NCBI GenBank assembly: GCA_040900105.1
Contig: JBBDZP010000004.1
Span: forward strand, 1-8,538
Origin: JACPDD01 sp040900105
GTDB taxonomy: Bacteria > Patescibacteriota > Microgenomatia > Levybacterales > UBA12049
Reading direction: 5' to 3'
DNA: 8,538 nucleotides
Shown here in pieces: positions 5,596-8,538 of this stretch. How positions within the stretch are numbered: position 1 is the stretch's first letter; each line of letters begins with the position of its first letter. Under the pieces are notes generated by a model. That model made no database searches and was not told where the DNA came from. It saw only the letters and a program-made list of their open reading frames with translations. The position numbers and the translations under genes are program-made.

Positions 5596-6864
5596 ATGAA
5601 TAAAATAAAAACATTATTCAAGGCATTAGGTCCAGGGTTTATCACCGGCGCTTCAGATGATGACCCTTCGGGCATTGGAACCTATGTCCAGACCGGAGCG
5701 ATTTTTGGCTTCTCCCAAGCATGGACCGCTCCATTTTCTTTTCCGTTCATGTCCGTAGTGCAGGAAATGTGCGGAAGGATAGGCATGGTTACCGGTATGG
5801 GCCTGGCACGAGTTGTCAAGACGCATTATGCAAAGCCGGTTCTATACACTACCGTCTCTCTCCTTTTAATAGCAAACACAATAAATATTGGAGCAAATTT
5901 AGGCGCTATGGCATCATCGGCACAACTTCTCATAGGTATGCCTTTTGTGTTTTGGCTTATCGGCCTAACTGCGTTTACGCTTGTACTTGAAGTGTTTGTT
6001 CCATATCCTGCTTATGCTCGTATCCTCAAATATCTAGCGTTTTCCTTGCTTGCATATATTATTACTGCTTTTGTTGTTAAACAGAACTGGGGAGAAGTTT
6101 TGCGCTCTGCCGCTGTCCCAAGTTTCTCTATGAGCCGCGAGTATCTTTTTAATATTGTTGCTATTTTGGGGACAACCATCTCCCCTTATCTTTTCTTTTG
6201 GCAAGCAGATGAAGAGGTCGAAGAAGAAATTGAGCAGGGGAAAATACGCCATATGGGTGCCGGTATTCCACGGGTAACAAGGGGAGAAATCCACAAGATG
6301 CGATGGGATACGGTAGCCGGAATGTTTTTTTCAAATCTGGTGATGTTTTTTATTATTGTTACTGCAGCATCAACACTGCATGCCCGTGGAATTACCAGCA
6401 TAGAAACAGCCGATCAGGCAGCGGAAATTTTAAAACCTTTGGCGGGAGATTTTGCGTTTTTATTATTTGCAGCCGGCATTATTGGTACCGGACTTCTGGC
6501 AATTCCTGTACTTGCGGGATCCGCTTCATATGCAGTTTCCGAGGCGTTTAACTGGAAGGAAGGATTATACCGCAAATTTACTCAGGCGCACGGATTTTAC
6601 GGAGTTATTACAATCGCAACACTTATTGGTCTGCTTGTTAATCTTACGCCTATTGCGCCGTTTACAATGCTTTACTATACGGCAATTCTTAACGGTCTTG
6701 CTGCGCCGCCGCTTATGATTTTAATTATGCTTACCGCAAACAACAAAAAGATAATGGGGCAGAATACAAACTCCTCCTTCTCAAATATAATGGGGTGGAT
6801 AATAACCCTAGTTATGACAGTTGCCGGAGTAGCCCTTCTTCTTTCTTTCGTTGGTTTGTACTAA
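5596..6864 (+). CDS. Nramp-family (SLC11-like) metal transporter, divergent clade
   Basis: Polytopic membrane transporter of the natural-resistance-associated macrophage protein family; members mostly import divalent transition metals such as Mn2+ or Fe2+ with protons. At 422 residues with about 11 hydrophobic segments it has full family length. The first helix carries GPGFITGASDDDPSGIGTY (12-30), where canonical Nramps have DPGN: D23 and P24 are kept but S25-G26 replace G-N. In the sixth helix region the MPH metal-binding motif is replaced by S196-P197-Y198 in GTTISPYLFFWQ. A strongly acidic stretch, DEEVEEEIEQ (205-214), follows. The binding-site Met and Asn are thus missing, so substrate may differ from classic Nramp (for example Mg2+, Fe2+ or another ion); this is inference. 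It probably shares a transcript with the preceding membrane protein. Confidence 0.88.
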   Translation: MNKIKTLFKALGPGFITGASDDDPSGIGTYVQTGAIFGFSQAWTAPFSFPFMSVVQEMCGRIGMVTGMGLARVVKTHYAKPVLYTTVSLLLIANTINIGANLGAMASSAQLLIGMPFVFWLIGLTAFTLVLEVFVPYPAYARILKYLAFSLLAYIITAFVVKQNWGEVLRSAAVPSFSMSREYLFNIVAILGTTISPYLFFWQADEEVEEEIEQGKIRHMGAGIPRVTRGEIHKMRWDTVAGMFFSNLVMFFIIVTAASTLHARGITSIETADQAAEILKPLAGDFAFLLFAAGIIGTGLLAIPVLAGSASYAVSEAFNWKEGLYRKFTQAHGFYGVITIATLIGLLVNLTPIAPFTMLYYTAILNGLAAPPLMILIMLTANNKKIMGQNTNSSFSNIMGWIITLVMTVAGVALLLSFVGLY

Positions 6865-6875
6865 TGCGCTTCCTT

Positions 6876-6884
6876 TGATACAAT
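6876..6884 (+). promoter_or_regulatory. Extended -10 promoter of prfB
   Basis: TG-A-TACAAT ends at 6884; the expected start is 6891-6892, at or one base before the prfB ATG, so prfB also looks leaderless. It lies in the 27-bp gap after the transporter gene. No Shine-Dalgarno precedes the ATG. Confidence 0.5.
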
Positions 6885-6891
6885 TTCGGCT

Positions 6892-7899
6892 ATGGATGAA
6901 TTGAAACAAAGAGTAGATAATTTGCTCGCAAAGCTAGACATAGAAGGCAAGAAAGAAAGGATTTCCCAGATTGAAAAAGAAAGTGCCAGCCCCACTTTTT
7001 GGAATGATCACAATAGTGCAACTTCAAAAATGAAGGAAATGGCAAGTCTTCAAAAAGAAATTGACGACACCCAAAAACTTGCGGAATTAATCTCGGCAGG
7101 ACAACAAAAAGAAGCTGAGAAGCTCTTGGATGAGCTGGAAATTCTTTTGTACCTTTCAGGTCCTTATGACAAGGCTTCGGCAATTCTTTCTATTCATTCG
7201 GGACAAGGGGGAGTTGAAGCAATGGACTGGGCATCTATGTTGCTGCGGATGTATAGTAGATATTTTGAGAGAAAAGGATGGAACTTTGAGATTTTAGATG
7301 AAACCCCGGGGGAAGAGGCCGGGATAAAGAGTGCAACGGTTGCTGTTAATGGTGAGTATGCTTACGGACATCTTAAAGGAGAAGCAGGAGTACATAGACT
7401 TGTAAGGCTTTCACCTTTTAATGCAAATAATCTAAGGCAAACATCTTTTGCAATGGTTGAGGTGATACCGGAAGTTGAGGAAGGAGATAGCGGTGAAATT
7501 AAAGAAGACGATCTTGAATGGGATTTCTATAGAGCCGGTGGGCATGGAGGACAAAACGTTAATAAGGTTTCTACGGCAGTCCGTTTAAAACATAAGCCAA
7601 CGGGAATCGTGGTAACCGCTCAGACACAACGTTATCAAGCACAAAACAGGGAATACGCCCTTAAGATATTGCGGGCCAAGCTCTGGGCTCTTAAGGAAGA
7701 AGAAAGAAAAAAGGAAGAGCAAAATTTGAAAGGCGGATATAAAACTCCAGGTTGGGGAAACCAGATTCGCTCCTATGTCTTGCATCCTTACAGAATGGTT
7801 AAGGATTTGCGCACTGGATTTGAAACTTCAAATACGGAAGCAGTTCTGGATGGAGACATCGACGGCTTCATCGACGCGCAGCTTCGCACGCTTTCATAA
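6892..7899 (+). CDS. prfB: Peptide chain release factor 2
   Basis: Class I release factor that recognises UGA and UAA in the ribosomal A site and triggers peptide release. Its 335 residues compare with 365 in E. coli. The N-terminal helical domain is followed by the SGQGG segment (103-107), the anticodon-like SPF tripeptide (174-176 in RLSPFNAN) that marks RF2 rather than RF1, and the catalytic GGQ (219-221 in AGGHGGQNVNK), whose Gln is the methylation site in other bacteria. In many bacteria prfB is autoregulated by a +1 frameshift at CTT-TGA-C near codon 25. Here the aligned position reads CTA-GAC (L15-D16, 6934-6939) in an uninterrupted frame, so no frameshift is needed. It lies downstream of the transporter but has its own extended -10, and it converges with the orphan minus-strand gene. 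Confidence 0.97.
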   Translation: MDELKQRVDNLLAKLDIEGKKERISQIEKESASPTFWNDHNSATSKMKEMASLQKEIDDTQKLAELISAGQQKEAEKLLDELEILLYLSGPYDKASAILSIHSGQGGVEAMDWASMLLRMYSRYFERKGWNFEILDETPGEEAGIKSATVAVNGEYAYGHLKGEAGVHRLVRLSPFNANNLRQTSFAMVEVIPEVEEGDSGEIKEDDLEWDFYRAGGHGGQNVNKVSTAVRLKHKPTGIVVTAQTQRYQAQNREYALKILRAKLWALKEEERKKEEQNLKGGYKTPGWGNQIRSYVLHPYRMVKDLRTGFETSNTEAVLDGDIDGFIDAQLRTLS

Positions 7900-7907
7900 T
7901 TGTGGCC

Positions 7908-7939
7908 GGTTGGGTTGAATGAGAGCAATTCAACCCACC
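7908..7939. repeat. Inverted repeat between convergent genes
   Basis: TGGGTTGAAT (7911-7920) and ATTCAACCCA (7928-7937) form a perfect 10-bp stem with a 7-nt loop. Two more G-C pairs are possible beyond a bulged T at 7910. It sits 8 nt after the prfB stop and 11 nt after the end of the convergent gene, as expected for a shared terminator or 3'-end stabiliser. Neither strand has a T-tract after the stem, so it is not a classic intrinsic terminator. Confidence 0.7.
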
Positions 7940-7950
7940 ATTACGTAAAC

Positions 7951-8331
7951 CTATCTTTGTCCATGGCCTTTCATCCAACGAGGATTTCGAAGGGTTTGCC
8001 TAGTACCTCTTACAGGATACATTTCATACTCAGCTTTTTCTAACCTACTATAGGTAACGCGAATTGGCCTATCTAAAAGACGGACTGATATTTCTGGAGA
8101 TTTTTTATCCCCTCCTCTGTGGTTACTGCTTCCAATGCCCTGTTGAGTTAAGCCCAGTATCCTTAAACCACTTGTTTCTTGTGAATCCACTATTACCAAC
8201 TGTCTGTTAGCGTCAGCATTTATCAGGTCAACATTAATATATAATGGTTTACCATTGAGCGTTGTATGTATGCCTGTTTCATCAGGTACTCTAGCAATTA
8301 GTTGACCGTTTCTTCTTATTTCTGGCGACAT
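7951..8331 (-). CDS. Hypothetical 126-residue basic protein
   Basis: I do not recognise this protein. The frame can be extended to a TTG at 8409, but that stretch reads through a terminator hairpin; the ATG at 8331 has a good Shine-Dalgarno (AAAGGAG) 11 nt upstream and gives MSPEIRRNGQ. It has no transmembrane segment, signal peptide or cysteine. The first half looks beta-rich (LIARVPDE, PLYINVDLINA, RQLVIVDSQ, LRILGLTQQG), followed by a Gly/Ser/Asn-rich turn (65-74) and a second strand-like part (EISVRLLDRPIRVTYSRL, 80-97). The tail is strongly basic (YPVRGTRQTLRNPRWMKGHGQR region, 105-126), suggesting nucleic-acid or ribosome contact (inference). It is monocistronic within the window and preceded by a long structured leader with terminator and candidate antiterminator, so it is probably regulated by attenuation. 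Confidence 0.7.
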   Translation of the reverse strand: MSPEIRRNGQLIARVPDETGIHTTLNGKPLYINVDLINADANRQLVIVDSQETSGLRILGLTQQGIGSSNHRGGDKKSPEISVRLLDRPIRVTYSRLEKAEYEMYPVRGTRQTLRNPRWMKGHGQR

Positions 8332-8342
8332 ATTTTCTTCAT

Positions 8343-8349
8343 CTCCTTT
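8343..8349 (-). promoter_or_regulatory. Ribosome binding site that sets the 8331 start
   Basis: On the minus strand AAAGGAG ends 11 nt before the ATG at 8331, the only good Shine-Dalgarno upstream of this gene. A 6-bp hairpin (8352-8357 with 8361-8366) lies just upstream, and GATGAA at 8338-8343 could instead pair with TTCATC at 8365-8370, enclosing the site. Confidence 0.65.
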
Positions 8350-8376
8350 CTTCGAGTCCAACTCGATGAAAACCAC

Positions 8377-8401
8377 AAAAAAAACCTCCCAATAGGAGGT
8401 T
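8377..8401 (-). terminator. Intrinsic terminator in the leader of the 8331 gene
   Basis: On the minus strand AACCTCC (8401-8395) pairs with GGAGGTT (8389-8383) across a 5-nt loop. The T-tract is eight T (8384-8377), its first two bases belonging to the stem. It lies upstream of the gene in the same direction, so it must be bypassed for the gene to be read from the promoter at 8508-8536. Confidence 0.85.
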
Positions 8402-8429
8402 GCTCTCAATCCTGCGGTTTAAGGGTTAA

Positions 8430-8501
8430 TTAAACAACAAAACTACCAACCTCCCCGTAGAAGGCTACAAAGAAAAATTGGTTGATAGTTTTCTGAATCA
8501 C
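8430..8501 (-). CDS. Possible leader peptide, 23 codons, Phe-rich
   Basis: GTG at 8501 coincides with the start point predicted from the -10 at 8508-8513 and opens a 23-codon frame to TAA (8432-8430). The peptide is aromatic-rich: residues 7-15 read NQFFFVAFY, and another Phe is at 21. The three consecutive Phe codons (8477-8469) come directly after the 5' arm of the first hairpin and its 3' arm lies in the last third of the ORF, so a ribosome stalled on Phe would prevent that hairpin. No family match is possible for such a peptide, and a chance ORF of this length is quite possible. Confidence 0.35.
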   Translation of the reverse strand: MIQKTINQFFFVAFYGEVGSFVV

Positions 8502-8507
8502 AGATAG

Positions 8508-8536
8508 ATTATACTAAAATGTCGGAATTATTGCAA
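8508..8536 (-). promoter_or_regulatory. Promoter of the 8331 gene leader
   Basis: On the minus strand TTGCAA (8536-8531) is separated by exactly 17 nt from a perfect TATAAT (8513-8508). Transcription is predicted to start near 8501, about 170 nt upstream of the ATG at 8331, a long leader compared with the other genes in this window. Confidence 0.7.
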
Positions 8537-8538
8537 TT
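8519..8538 (+). CDS. Possible start of a divergent gene (partial, runs off the window)
   Basis: ATG at 8519 opens MSELLQ up to the window edge. Upstream, TTGATA (8482-8487), 17 nt and TAGATT (8505-8510) form a possible promoter placing the transcript start about 2 nt before the ATG, in line with the leaderless style of the other genes. Only six codons are visible, so this is tentative. Confidence 0.25.

Larger units (their letters stand above)
8377..8501 (-). promoter_or_regulatory. Candidate transcription attenuator leader
   Basis: The minus-strand RNA from 8501 contains a 13-bp hairpin (8492-8480 with 8451-8439, one G-U pair), an internal small GTAG/CTAC hairpin (8468-8465 with 8460-8457), and the terminator at 8401-8377. 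GGAGGTTG (8454-8447), overlapping the 3' arm of the first hairpin, is the exact 8-base complement of CAACCTCC (8402-8395), the 5' arm of the terminator. The pairing 8454-8447 with 8402-8395 would therefore be an antiterminator that excludes both other structures. The single imperfect pair is G-U in minus-strand RNA but C-A in plus-strand RNA, supporting a minus-strand function. Confidence 0.6.

Noticed and set aside
6452..6718. Out-of-frame ORF inside the Nramp-type gene, and similar ones at 5721-5990 and 6303-6551
   Set aside because: Low-quality composition, no ribosome site, fully inside a conserved coding sequence.
8332..8409. Longer version of the 8331 gene starting at TTG 8409
   Set aside because: The extra 26 codons cross the terminator stem and T-tract, while the ATG at 8331 has a proper Shine-Dalgarno.
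1..8538. CRISPR arrays, insertion sequences, tRNA or rRNA genes
   Set aside because: No regularly spaced repeats, transposase-like ORFs, terminal inverted repeats or complete tRNA cloverleafs were seen on either strand.

Overview
The window most likely comes from a small-genome bacterium of the candidate phyla radiation (Patescibacteria, perhaps Microgenomates-like). This is an inference from the moderately AT-rich sequence, tight and overlapping genes, short one-domain housekeeping proteins, several apparently leaderless genes, and the style of the SerRS and SecA sequences. No rRNA or marker phylogeny is available here. UGA is a stop: one gene ends in TGA and RF2 (prfB) is present, which argues against the UGA-recoding lineages.

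Layout, left to right. (1) Positions 1-684 hold the 3' part of serS. (2) Positions 752-969 form a compact unit: a promoter-like -35, an unusually strong Shine-Dalgarno, a 9-codon ORF (MAKKKKKKK), two competing hairpins and a strong intrinsic terminator. (3) secA (1011-3716) has its own extended -10 and almost no 5' leader. (4) A minus-strand operon runs uppP (5111-4335), a MazG-like pyrophosphohydrolase (4333-4004) and a short MGMT-type alkyltransferase (4011-3709). Its junctions are 1-nt spaced or overlapping, and its end overlaps the end of secA. (5) A 37-bp gap at 5112-5148 carries two divergent extended -10 promoters, each predicted to start at the A of its gene's ATG. The plus side reads a one-TM secreted-tail protein (5149-5550) and a divergent Nramp-family transporter (5596-6864). 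(6) prfB (6892-7899) has its own extended -10 and no programmed frameshift. (7) Convergent to it is a 126-residue protein I do not recognise (8331-7951, minus). It is preceded by about 170 nt of leader that looks like a transcription attenuator.

Functionally the recognised genes are housekeeping: serine charging, Sec export, carrier-lipid recycling for the cell wall, nucleotide clean-up and alkyl-DNA repair, metal transport and translation termination. The most interesting material lies between genes. There are two leader regions (752-969 and 8377-8536) in which a short peptide ORF is followed by mutually exclusive RNA hairpins and a terminator, and there is a consistent leaderless-promoter pattern. 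The minus-strand leader at the right edge has the formal logic of an amino-acid attenuator: a Phe-rich 23-codon ORF, a hairpin overlapping it, an exact 8-bp antiterminator, and a terminator.
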